64,000 nt of DNA from Sipunculus nudus (lineage: Eukaryota > Annelida > Sipuncula > Golfingiida > Sipunculidae), in assembly GCA_026874595.1 (NCBI GenBank), contig CM049318.1, forward strand, positions 22,171,456-22,235,455, read 5' to 3'. The stretch's first letter is position 1, and every line of letters starts with the position of its first letter. The notes under the pieces are model-generated. The model saw nothing but the letters and a program-made list of their open reading frames with translations. It had not been told where the DNA came from and did no database searches. The translations under genes and the position numbers were made by a program. Positions 11,768 through 21,829 of this stretch are shown in pieces.

Positions 11768-14700
11768 AATATAAAACGCATTTCCCATATTGTGCAGAAA
11801 ATATTCCCCTCCTTTTAGCTTTTACAAAACCAAGGGGTCCGGTTTAACAGAAAGAAATATATTTATTTGTTCTATTTAATTATCCTGTGAATAGAAATTC
11901 ATCAGAAGTGTTACCTTATAGTATGTTTTATGACAGATAGTATTATTTAAATTAACAATTTCGCAGGCTGTATACCATGATTGAAATTAATACGGAGAAC
12001 ATAAACATCTACACCGCGAAACAGGTGTATAATAAGTAATGGAGAGGTTACATCTTAGTTTACGAGATTTACTTATGTTATCTCCACTGCCAATAAAATA
12101 ATGACAGTAGTAATAAATTGTTATAAACAAATGTTTCAGGAGTAAAATATATTTGATGTGAATATAGTTTGATAGTGATTTTTTTTACAGAGTAGCTATA
12201 ATACATAATATTCATAATAAAATAAAGTATTGCATTCAACCAATATTACGGACCAGGACATGCCATGGGGACACAATGTCCTGTTTCACTGTCACTTCCT
12301 GGACACAAGTCACCATTGCATGAACGTCGTCTTTCTCTTTCACCAGTACCACACGTTACACTGCAAGTCCAGCTGGACCAAGGTTGCCACTCTGTCAACG
12401 AAGTAAAATAATTTTAATTTTATCTAATATAATCTTATATTTTTATAATTAAATAAATTTTTCATTATTATATATTATTTGATATTACCAGTCTTCGAAG
12501 GTAAATAAATTAACAAGTTGCTCACTTGGTATATGTGTTTACTTTCTGAATATCTCTGGTTGTATAGACCGTTTTAATAATATACCCACGAAGTACCCAT
12601 TATAATAAAGGACGCCAAACCTGGATATTATTATTAGAATGTCAGGCATATTATCAGGATATCAGCTATTTCTAGGAAACCTCCTCTAAATGTATGTATT
12701 TATAATCTAAAACATCATCTGGTGTACATGCATGTGAAATGGCAGTAGAAAGATATATAAATGCACATACGGGTAAAAAATTCATAAAATACATTCACTA
12801 ATTACAGTGCACATTGGTTTACATTAGCTTTTAAGGTAATACTCTTTGAATGTTTGTCATCACTCACCAGGACACGCACGCAGCCGACATTCTCCGGTTT
12901 CTTTTGCATTTCCTGGACACCCCTGCCCAACACAGACACGAGTTCTGGTTTTACTGCCTTTGCCACATGTAACAACACATGTCCATCTCGACCATGTGGT
13001 CCACTCTTCCAAAGAAAAATAAACGTTTCAGAGTTAAGTGTTGTCAGGAAAAAAAAGCAAATTAAAGCATCATTAAATTCTTATAATTCTGTGGAATACC
13101 AGTGCTGTTACTCTCGATTATGTAGGGCTGATTAGTATTATGGTATTGAAACCTCTATTTCTTATCACAACGCAAAATTCATATGTGTTATTTGAAGATT
13201 AATTTGACGAAGTGAAGGTATGTATGCTGGATGATTAGCGATTCATATCAGTATATATCAGATATTATTGCCGGGCTTAACTGAATATGTCAGATGTGCT
13301 TTTCTAATGACATTCATATGGGTATAGAAAGGTAATTCTCTGGAGTACAATAACGCATAGAGAATGTTGAAGCGTTAACAAATTGTTTTCCCTACGGCGC
13401 CAAGAATCGATTGTTCATATGAAAACTACTAGTTATGTTGATGTATTTCAAGAAAATTAGAATTACTTTTTTCTCTCTTTCCGGCAGTAATTTTGATGAA
13501 CATTGTGTAGTTAATTGTAAGCTAGCTGATGTATTTATAAATTTAACGTGTATTCGTGAACCTTGGAGAACTAGCTTTGAAAGTCTTACTTGGACAAGCA
13601 TTTGACGCACAAGGGTCTGTCTCGAATGCTCGACCCTGGCATGGAGTGTGCGCACATCGCCGTAATCTAACCCTGACAGGATTGCTGCCGCATAAACATG
13701 ATCTCCACTCATTCCATGCAGACCATCCCTCTTAAAATAAATAAGGATCGTTTAATGGCCTCCAATGGTTAACTTCTTGTTCCAAAATCTATAATGATAA
13801 ACCTTCATATGGGGAGTCTTCTATTAATTTACATATGAGATCACAAGCTGTGTAGCTGTGGTAATATAAAAACATACATTGTATCAAAGTCTTTTCCCAT
13901 CTGCAATCATTATTTATAATAGCCTATAACTTGTATTTGGAGCGACCAGTTTCACATGTAAACCGTTCGCTATATCTCAGTCGTGTATTAACATGCGTTT
14001 AAGTAAAATTATTACACCTTTTGGCAATACTGGTGAAGAAATACAAGTTCTGATAACTTCATTCTGTTTTATATGCCTGTAAGATGTTTTGCTTTCGGAG
14101 AGTTTTTCCGGTAAGACCATTGTATCCAGTGTTCTCGACATAACCAAGGAACTGTTTGAATACGTGATTAAAGACTAATTATCCTACAGGGCCTATATTT
14201 TTGTACACAAAAATTACAACAGCCAAGTCACGATTCACTGTCATCAAAATGGAGCAACATCTAGGTAGAAAGCATAGGAATTGCACTTCTATGATTAGGC
14301 TTTGACCCTCCATGTTTACCAAAGCAATAGCCAATTGAAAACTGACAGAATGCCTGGACTAATTTATGTCACATGTACATTTCAGACATCGGGTCTATTA
14401 CAGAAATTCTATTACTAGTATTACTTTCAATTTCTGATAATACTAAGAATATTGCTATAACGACATTTTCCCACCTATAAATATGACTGTTACTGGATTA
14501 TCTATTTCTAATACTGTTGCTATTACTATTACTTATAAGGATGGGTGGATTATAGACCTTGCCCAACCATCAGCGGTATAAACAGTCACATTATAATGTA
14601 ATATAAAAAGCACCTTTTACAAACACATTTTTCTTTTACTTTGTCATGTAACTGATGGAACTGGAGATCTTAACCATTTCAGCATCTTTAATTCTGTTTA

Positions 14701-17700
14701 TTTATATTTTGAAACCTTGATGATCAATATTTTCATTACATCGGTTAATATGGTATCATCCAGGCGTAACTTGCACTTTATTGAAGCATTGGTTATACCA
14801 TACCAAAACTACATAAAATATATCACTTAGAGTTCATTCCCTGCATACTCGTAAGTTAAACATTAAATCATATTACATAATGAAAGTTTAATAACTTGAA
14901 AATAAATGTGGCAGTAACATGAAATTATTCAAGTGATTGTAGTACATGTAAGAGTTAAGAGCGTAAGCCCCACGAGATTTAAAGTCTCAAAATTCTTGGC
15001 AGCTGACAGATAATCTGCAAACTTTGTCATTTATAAAATTGAAAGATTGAACTTGTAAACTGGTATTTTTAACGCAGAAATTTATTTACCTATTATAACT
15101 TAATATACTTTTTGATTGGTAAAAACACCATTAGCTTATCATGTTTTTGCAATCTGTATTATCAAAATGCTGACCGGCTGGCGAAACAAAATTTAGGAAT
15201 ATGAAAAGTGTTATGAGATATGATGTACATGTCACAGAAATAGTAATGTCTTAACAGCAAACATGTCCTGTTCATCTGTGTATCATTAATCAAAAGTAAG
15301 CTAGTGCTAGGTAGCTTATTTAGCTGAGACCTGCTCTGTCCGGTACTCTTCTGTAATTAACACCAGAGGTCACCATCTGTAAAACAGCTGGCCCCTGCTT
15401 GAATAGGCACATTCTCGGCAGTCACTGGACAAGAACCAAGTCTGTTCCGCATTATTTGCTGATGAGCTTTATGATAACGTAGATGATAGGAAGTAATAGA
15501 AAGTAAAAGTATTACTCTATTACTTTGCCTTCTGTTTCTATTACTATTACTGTTACAGCTTACATTTTGAAGTCTATTACTATTTCTTTTACACAAAAAA
15601 GTAATAGTCTATTACTTTTACTATTACCTATCACTCTTAGCCCATGTCTGGTACATGTTTCATTTGAAATTCCACAACTATATAGTGTGTATTTTTTCGG
15701 GACGATTCGACGGGTCATCCGTGGTAAAAAGCTCGATGATATTTTAAATTAATGAAACGATTGTAATTATTTTCATTCTTTCAGTGAAATATCAAGCGAA
15801 TAAAGTATAGCAGTATTTCGTATTTACACCTATCCTAAATAATATCAAGTAGTATACAGAGAACATATCAGTTGGTTGATTAATTCGTAAAATAAAAATT
15901 ATTAATAGTCATTTAAATTATAAATAGCCTTCATAAAGACTGAGACATAGTTAATATAACCACAAATATAACTACCATAATGTGTTTCTGGTCAAAAACA
16001 TGTATACTAATGATACAACTTTCGTATAACATATGTCCGGTCGGCATTTCTTTTCACAGTCATTATTTAGCTTTATATGGATTAGTCAGCATTTATATAG
16101 CAGGGGAGAAAGTTATTTCCTATACATCATTTTATAAATATCTTGGTGTGTATTTTGATGAAAATCTCAATTTAAATCATCACGAGAGAGAGATGGCTGC
16201 AGCTGCCATGAGAGCATTAGGAGCTGTGATAGGGAAATATCGAACAAATAATAATATGTCGTTTAAAGTTTACAGTAATCTTGTTCATGCTTGTGTTCTA
16301 CCAATCATAGAACATGGTTCAGAAATATATTGCGGTGATAAACGTCCTAGATTAGAGAATGTTCAAACGATAGCCGGCAGAATATTTTTGGGTGCAAACA
16401 GATTTGCTCCACATTAAGCCATCCAAGGTGATGTAGGTTGAGTAATCTGTGAATACCGGTTTATTATGAATATGGTTAGATTATGGAATAGGATTGTCAA
16501 AATGGATGAAAACAGATTATGTAAGCAAATATTTTTATGGGATTATGCTTTATTAGAAAATAATTGGGGTTCCACTGTATGTGACTTTTTTGAAGATTGT
16601 GAATGTAAACCAAGTTTTGACAATATTATAGAGTGCTCAATGAATAAAATATACAATAAATTAGAACATGTCATGAATGATGATTGGAGAGAAAAACTGT
16701 TATCAAAACCAAAACTTAGGAATTATAGGCTGTACAAAAATTAATTAAGTACTGAATTATATGTAAAATTGAACCTTTCTTCAAAGGAAAGATCCTTTTT
16801 GGCTCAGTTCAGAATGGGTGCATTACCCTTGGCAATTGAAACAGGCAGATTTCGTGGTATTAATATTAAACAAAGAGTCTGTTTTAAATGTAATGAGTGT
16901 ATTGAAGATGAGGTCCACTTCCTTTTTCACTATCCTTTGTATGAGCAGGAACGACAAACATTCTTTGCTGGTACAAACTGGCCAACATCTACTTTTACAG
17001 AAAATGAAAAAATATCCTGGTTGTGTGAAAATAAATTTAGAAAGCTAGCAAAATATTTATGCAGATGTGATGAAATTAGGAGCAAGCAACTGTATGTCTA
17101 GTGCATGGGAATCACTTATTTTGTTCCAAGTTATGAAGTGACTAATAGGTCCATGGGGCCGGGTGCACTGATATGTATATTTATATATGTATCAGAATGT
17201 CACTCTAATAAAGAATACTACTACTGCTACTACTATATATGGTATCCCGACAAACGAGTCTTGATGACTAGCAGTACTCACGAGTGTCAGCATAACGAGG
17301 CTAGAGCAAACATTTAAAGGATAATGTTTGATTGACACTCGGTTAAGAAAACGGATTGGGTGGTGACAAGCACAGTTGTATAGCGTGTCACCTTGACATA
17401 CGGGTCCTGAACACAAGCGGTAGTCACGAGTGTCACCGTAACAAGGATCGGACAAACATTCCCGGTAGCGTTTCTCTTTGCCACAGCTGCAGCTCCAATT
17501 GGACCAGTCACCCCATGTACCTAAGAAAAAGAAATTTCACTCCAAATGTAAAGAAAATCAAGGCAAATATAACATAATGTAAGCATATACACTGGAGACA
17601 AATTTCATCATTAGGAACAATTTCCTTGCAACGTGCATATAATTAATCTTTCATGTGTTCCTCACATCAACCTATTCTTTACACGTCCAACGATAGAAAC

Positions 17701-20592
17701 TAGTCAAATATCAACGAAACACTGTATGCCTCGTGTCTCATTCCGGTTCGCAATGATTTTTGCCACGAGCACAGCGCCACAAAATAACAGGAAACAATAT
17801 TTGTACATATCTTATTCCGAGAGTACCCCACTAAAAACCTATATTTTATTTTAATTTTCATAATAAAAAAAAAATGAGCCAACATTTAATATCTCAGTAA
17901 ATATATCTCCTAAACCCCGGTAAAAAGCCCGGTATACCGGGTTTATCAGCTAGTGTATTTATAAGAGGTAAATCCACATTCTTGAAAGTGGTAGCAACTC
18001 TTTATTATCGTACCAATAACCATTTTCCCCACCACTGCTCTTTTTCGAGGATTATTTCTTTCACCTCATTTGGGAATAAAGCACTGCTCACTTAGAGCGG
18101 AAATTACAAATATAATTGACAGATTGATTGATAGTTAGAAAGCACCATAGAGTGTTTTCCTAGATGTTTTATAAATATTGTACATGTTTGGTATACATAT
18201 AAGTACAGCATTTAAAAGTTTACCTCTTTTACAATTCCCTCCTATCAAATAGAAGACCGTTCTTAAACAACAAAACACAAGACATATAGGGCGGACAGTG
18301 ATCTGTCACCAGGTATTTTTATGACGGCATGCTGTGTCTGGAATAAGTCTATTAATTAACTGACGTAGGTTAATAGTTACAAGGGACGGTGGGCCGCCTA
18401 ACAAAAAGCAGACGCACATAAGGTTTTAAGAGGAATAGACTAGAATCCTTGTCAGCATTCCATGCGCCAGGTAGTACAGTGGGCCAGCATGATGTAATGA
18501 AACCTCAGTGAATCAGTCATGACTTATCCTGAATAATACTGGTTCTGAGAAATATTATAATTAAATTCACTTTGGTGCTTGAACGTGCTGCCATTCCAAA
18601 TAAATCTAATGTCATTAAAACATATTTAGGTACTGAATAATTTACTTTAAAACAGAATATTTTCAATATTTCCACTCCGCTAATTAAAAAAGTTCTAATA
18701 TGTTATTTAAGGTTTGGTTTGCCCATTTCATTTCGTGTAAATAGCCATTCTTCTTAATCGAACAATATGACTTATTATTTCCACCTATCCATCGGCGGAG
18801 ATATTTGTTTTGGGCAGTATTATTATTATTATTATTAGTAGTAGTATTGCTCTGCTATTTTTTTTTATCCGATTTGTTTGATAATCATCCAGATATATGT
18901 TCCTATCATTCAATTAAATAAAATCAGGTCAATTGACCTTGAATTTTTTCATGGTAATATATGTCTATTTTGGTTCAGATTTTCAATGTCGACTTTCTTA
19001 CTATCTGTATGGGGTACAGATGAATTAAAAAAAATGAATTTGATAGAACTGGTGCTCAACATTTCTTTGACAATTTTTTTTAATTCACTCGTGCTGAAAC
19101 TTATGATATGGATGACTCAGGACCTTTCAATTCGGTTACGTTTTCATTAAATCAGTATAGGACCAAAAACTGTAGACAAATAAAAAGTGTTTTCAAGTTT
19201 TTCTGCCAATTAAAGGGCATATACAGATGGCTTGTTAGACAGATAGAAACATAGTATTATATAGTGCTCTCTGCGACAACATTTTATAAATGTTGTATTT
19301 ATTTTGAATATGAAGTTTAGATCAGTATTTAGAAGTTTACCTCTTTCACAATTTCCTTTCAGCAAATATATGTTATCCAATGCAATATCTCCTTTAGCGC
19401 CATTGCCACGTGTTGCACTGAATGTAATGCGAAACTCGGAGTCTGGTTCTACCGACAGTTCCAGTTTCTCTCGAAACCAAGATGATGTATTTTTGGGACC
19501 TGTACGAGCAAATAAAAGATTTAAAAAAATTATAAAATCTGCATCTTCAGTTAGTCAAAAATTATTTGGTTCAAGAATTACTCATACGTTTTAATATAAT
19601 ATAATATACATCTTAAGACACAGAAAAAGAAAATAATATTGATTTCGAAATACATTTGCATTCGTGTAAACGTTTAATGTAATACAGCTGCAATGGGTCA
19701 CATTCGGTTTGCAATGGAATATATTTTATTCTATTTCCTATTTTTTGTGCATTTCCTAAAAATTTTAACTTTCGGAATGGGGCTGATGTCGGTCGTATGC
19801 TCAGAAATTATGATTAATTCTGCTTCAATTTAGGTTTGCTTAAGAATGTAGGTTAAAAATCATATCGTCCGATGAGTCCTGTTAAAAAAATCTGCCATCT
19901 CGGTTGTGGTTAGGGAATTTAGCGTCGAAATCTAATAGTAGGAACCATAAATTACGGCCTATCCCGATTTAAATGTATAGTGTCGTTTTCGTTAGTCATT
20001 TGCCTTTACAAAAAACACAAATACAAATAATAAGGTCCCTCAGTGCATTTTACCATGTGAATGTAAGCTTGTTTTTTTTTAATATTTCTGTTTCTAAACG
20101 TTTTTATTACTGAGGCAGTTCTAAACTCTCAGGTCAAGTAATCAGGTCTTGTACGTATGTGCTTCTGTCAGAGCCATTTAAGAGCAACCCACCATATTGT
20201 TTGAATACTGGCTTCTTTTTTCCAGTAAGGATCACTGCTAAACTTCCAATGTCAGGGCCGTGCATATGGTATTTAAAATCCAAACAATATGTAGAAAATG
20301 AAGATGAAAAAGTCCCCGAGGTGAGAGATGCGGTGTCGTTTTCCTTTCCATTCGAAGCCTCTGCATAGATATAGCAACCTGTAACAGAAACTTTTTTAAA
20401 CTCAAAATTTACCAGAAACAGAAAACTGAAGAGTTTTGATATTACACATCGTGCTTTCAATAAACGTAAGGAGCACGCATAGATAGGGAGGAAGTAATTG
20501 ATTGATTGGAGCACGATGCCATACTGTGCCTGGCAACCCGCGATAGAAATAAGGGCCTCTTTATATGTTTCATATTTTGTTCACACACACAA

Positions 20593-20653
<61 letters not shown>

Positions 20654-21067
20654 GGCCACTGAAGACCTACAGGTAAGTGTATGAGCACATTTAGGTTCAA
20701 GTCCTACCAGTTTCTGTACTGTCTGGTCCTGTTCCTGAAGTACTTGTTTTCGTGTGTAATTCTATCCATGTGTAGTTCGTTTTAATCCCAGACTCTTGAA
20801 ATTCTTCACACATGCCATCAAATGTGCAGATTATCAGAAAGCTGGAAACTAGAAAAGAAATAATCACACGGACTTAATTTAATCTACGAATTTAAATATT
20901 CCAATTTGAGAATTATTATTTACAATAAAAAGATTTCCTGAAAGTTGTGGAATATGTAATTGCGCTATTTAAGTTCATATATATAGATTTTTTTTTAAAT
21001 GGTCTATGACAAATAGAGTAGAAACAGTATTACTTGGTACACCTGGCCAGTCCTTTACTGATCTTGG
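10400..21067 (-). CDS. Gene A: secreted MAM + 6x TSP1 protein (10 exons found)
   Basis: Gene model read from exon homology and splice signals. Exons in transcription order: 21067-21034, 20848-20708, 20378-20193, 19499-19341, 17520-17392, 13730-13590, 13005-12868, 12391-12254, 11591-11448, 10542-10400 (stop TGA at 10400-10402). Together they make 451 codons including the stop, all in one frame. The product is a short linker, one MAM domain of about 160 residues and six TSP1 repeats. MAM and TSP1 are extracellular, disulfide-bonded adhesion modules, so secretion is inferred. No transmembrane or GPI-type tail follows the last repeat. The signal-peptide exon upstream of 21067 was not located. All junctions after the linker are phase 1. 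A possible AATAAA (minus strand, 10065-10070) lies about 330 nt past the stop. Function beyond the domain names is unknown. Gene B is its inverted paralogue. Confidence 0.85.
11448..11591 (-). CDS. Gene A TSP1 repeat 5
   Basis: 144 nt, phase 1 to phase 1, acceptor ...ttttgcag, donor CCAG|gttggt. It encodes WGVWSVWKCDVTCGIGIQVR, RRRSC and an acidic stretch GDDEEQGKC ending ADCP. The six-cysteine TSP1 pattern is intact. Confidence 0.88.
11726..11766. repeat. (TA)n microsatellite in a gene A intron
   Basis: About 40 bp of TA ending in a few CA units, in the intron between TSP1 exons 4 and 5. Confidence 0.9.
12254..12391 (-). CDS. Gene A TSP1 repeat 4
   Basis: 138 nt, phase 1 to phase 1, acceptor ...gttgacag, donor CCTG|gtccgt. 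It encodes WQPWSSWTCSVTCGTG, RERRRSC and a CPGSDSETGHC tail ending MACP. All TSP1 signature residues are present. The donor GTCCGT is weaker than those of neighbouring exons. Confidence 0.88.
12868..13005 (-). CDS. Gene A TSP1 repeat 3
   Basis: 138 nt, phase 1 to phase 1, acceptor ...tttggaag, consensus donor CCTG|gtgagt. It encodes WTTWSRWTCVVTCGKGSKTR, then TRVC, CPGNAKETGEC and RACP. The WxxWxxW-C-x-x-x-CGxG core and basic strand are intact. The closest gene B repeat is 45313-45456 (WTTWSQWACMVTCGTG, CPGNPRE). Confidence 0.9.
13590..13730 (-). CDS. Gene A TSP1 repeat 2
   Basis: 141 nt, phase 1 to phase 1, acceptor ...attttaag, donor CCAA|gtaaga. It encodes WSAWNEWRSCLCG then RVRLRRCAHTPC and a closing NACP. 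The second and third cysteines are close together (CLCG instead of C-x-x-x-CG), a small departure from the TSP1 pattern. A LINE fragment of about 1.2 kb sits in the intron before it. No counterpart was seen in gene B. Confidence 0.85.
13731..15980. other. Gene A intron, part 1, with ATTACT-rich low-complexity DNA
   Basis: No exon seen. Around 14395-14545 and 15500-15635 the sequence is rich in reiterated ATTACT/TATTACT words on the plus strand, a degenerate hexanucleotide repeat. Confidence 0.5.
15990..17245 (+). mobile_element. LINE 3' half, sense opposite to gene A
   Basis: Three consecutive blocks interrupted by stops at about 16417 and 16743 form the C-terminal part of a non-LTR retrotransposon ORF2. 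The first holds YKYLGVYFDENLNLNHHE and KVYSNLVHACVLPIIEHGSE, typical of the region after the reverse transcriptase. The last holds a zinc-knuckle-like motif CFKCNECIEDEVHFLFHYPL (about 16882-16940). The 3' end runs into a short TAC/CTA tract at 17213-17237. It is 5' truncated, coding-dead, and inserted in the intron between TSP1 exons 1 and 2 of gene A. Confidence 0.8.
17392..17520 (-). CDS. Gene A TSP1 repeat 1
   Basis: 129 nt, phase 1 to phase 1, acceptor ...ttcttag, donor CAAG|gtgaca. It encodes a TSP1 repeat with the tryptophan ladder WGDWSNWSC, a short CSCGKEKRYREC arginine strand and six cysteines in all. It is shorter than the other repeats. Its best match is the first TSP1 exon of gene B (44318-44446, also 129 nt), so the two are positional orthologues within the duplication. 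Confidence 0.9.
17928..17941. repeat. Perfect palindrome CCCGGTATACCGGG
   Basis: A 14-bp perfect palindrome, extendable to TAAAcCCCGG...CCGGGTTTA around 17911-17945, in a gene A intron. It resembles the end hairpin of a small mobile element, but no partner end was found. Confidence 0.5.
18165..18256 (-). pseudogene. Decayed copy of the MAM part 3 exon end
   Basis: The minus strand at 18256-18224 reads FYLIGGNCKRG up to a gtaaac donor, matching IYLLKGNCERG|gtaaac of the live exon at 19341. The downstream flank (18165-18223) also resembles 19282-19340. Upstream of 18256 the MAM similarity stops. It is a truncated duplicate inside gene A's own intron. A cryptic donor remains but I see no acceptor or full exon. 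Confidence 0.7.
18819..18848. repeat. (TAT)n/(TAG)n trinucleotide tract
   Basis: TATTATTATTATTATTAT then AGTAGTAGT, in a gene A intron. Confidence 0.85.
19341..19499 (-). CDS. Gene A MAM domain, part 3
   Basis: 159 nt, phase 1 at both ends, acceptor ...gtacag, donor AGAG|gtaaac. It encodes the C-terminal MAM block: SSWFREKLEL, FRITFSATRG, then GDIALDNIYLL and the closing cysteine GNC. This is the family's rG-x-x-GDIAiDDi-x-L motif. Gene B 43892-44047 is the counterpart. A decayed copy of the exon's 3' end and downstream intron lies at 18165-18256. Confidence 0.9.
20193..20378 (-). CDS. Gene A MAM domain, part 2
   Basis: 186 nt, phase 1 at both ends, acceptor ...gttacag, donor TATG|gtgggt. 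It encodes the central MAM block: GCYIYAEAS, then YCLDFKYHMHGPDIGSLAV, which matches the family pattern C-x-x-F-x-Y-x-M-x-G followed by G-x-L-x-V. Length is identical to the gene B exon 42516-42701. This is the most recognisable exon of the domain. Confidence 0.9.
20582..20652. repeat. (CA)n(TA)n compound microsatellite
   Basis: About 30 bp of CA followed by about 40 bp of TA, between MAM exons 1 and 2 of gene A. Confidence 0.95.
20708..20848 (-). CDS. Gene A MAM domain, part 1
   Basis: Acceptor ...ttctag, donor ACTG|gtagga, phase 1 at both ends, 141 nt. It encodes the MAM start with CTFDG followed by the second cysteine (GMCEEF) and the tryptophan of YTWIEL. The ending TGPDSTE matches the D-x-T position of MAM domains. 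It aligns with gene B 41597-41731, which reads CTFNGTCEEF and MWIEL with a two-residue length difference. Confidence 0.85.
21034..21067 (-). CDS. Gene A linker exon, 34 nt
   Basis: Very short exon with acceptor ...ttgcag and donor A|gtaata. In phase 0 it reads PRSVKDWPGVP plus one base. The gene B counterpart at 41357-41390 has the same length, phases and donor position and reads PQAVDDWPDVP. The last full codon is CCA here and CCG there, a synonymous difference, which favours this longer exon over the internal CCAG|gtgtac donor that only this copy has. It probably joins the signal peptide to the MAM domain. Confidence 0.7.
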
Positions 21068-21466
21068 CTGCAATGAAAGCGAATACAGAAAGTTAGAATA
21101 CAAAAGCACTTGCTAGGTGGTACAAAACAGTGTCAGTTGACGCATTGAGCTTAAGGTCCGATGTACTCAATGTTCAAAAGTTCTTTTATATGCTGTGCTG
21201 GCCAACAAATCAAATATGTCTACCCCAGTCAGCTAGTACATCTTTGGAACCATACTTTTAAGTTTTTACGAGTTCTACCTCGAAGCCGAAACGATTGTGT
21301 CAATCCACTGAGCCATTCTGAGATTCTGAACGGAATAAAACATTTTTGTATTCCCCCTGGTATGTTTTTTGTCGTCAGAAAAGCTGACGGTGTTCTAATT
21401 ATTTAATGGAATCCAATTCTTAAGCTAGAAATATAACTAACTTTTTTTTTCTTCTAATATTATTTT

Positions 21467-21815
21467 TGTTGGAGGTAACCGCCTCCATTTTTTTAATACT
21501 AGCTTAACTAAGTATATGTACATCTGCAGATTCCCATTCCGGTTTCGGACTACTTGACAGGGCAGTATCACATGCTTCCTTTAATTTTATATCCTGGCTT
21601 TAACCAGACCCGGTGACTAATGCACCTGCGGGCCCTGGGTTGGTAATTATACCACCGAGGACTCCCGAAAGGCGCACTCGTTTGCGAGTGAAACACGGTC
21701 GTTGGGCACGACCTTCCCGTTCAGCCTGCAGAGCGCTCACCCTGGGTTGGGGCCAACCGTGAAAAACCTCACCTCCCGGCTTTGAGTCCTGCGCTCTACC
21801 CCTGAGCCACAAACC
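21467..21815 (-). repeat. tRNA-derived SINE, fullest copy
   Basis: On the minus strand it begins TGTGGCTCAGGGGTAGAGC, a pol III A-box-like tRNA head. Hairpin-rich GC segments follow, including ACTCGCAAACGAGTGCG. It ends GGAGGCGGTTACCTCC plus AACA. The body is shared with 42958-43342 and the 3' half with 60815-60990. It lies just upstream of gene A's first found exon. Confidence 0.75.
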
Positions 21816-21829
21816 TTAATAGAAATGAA

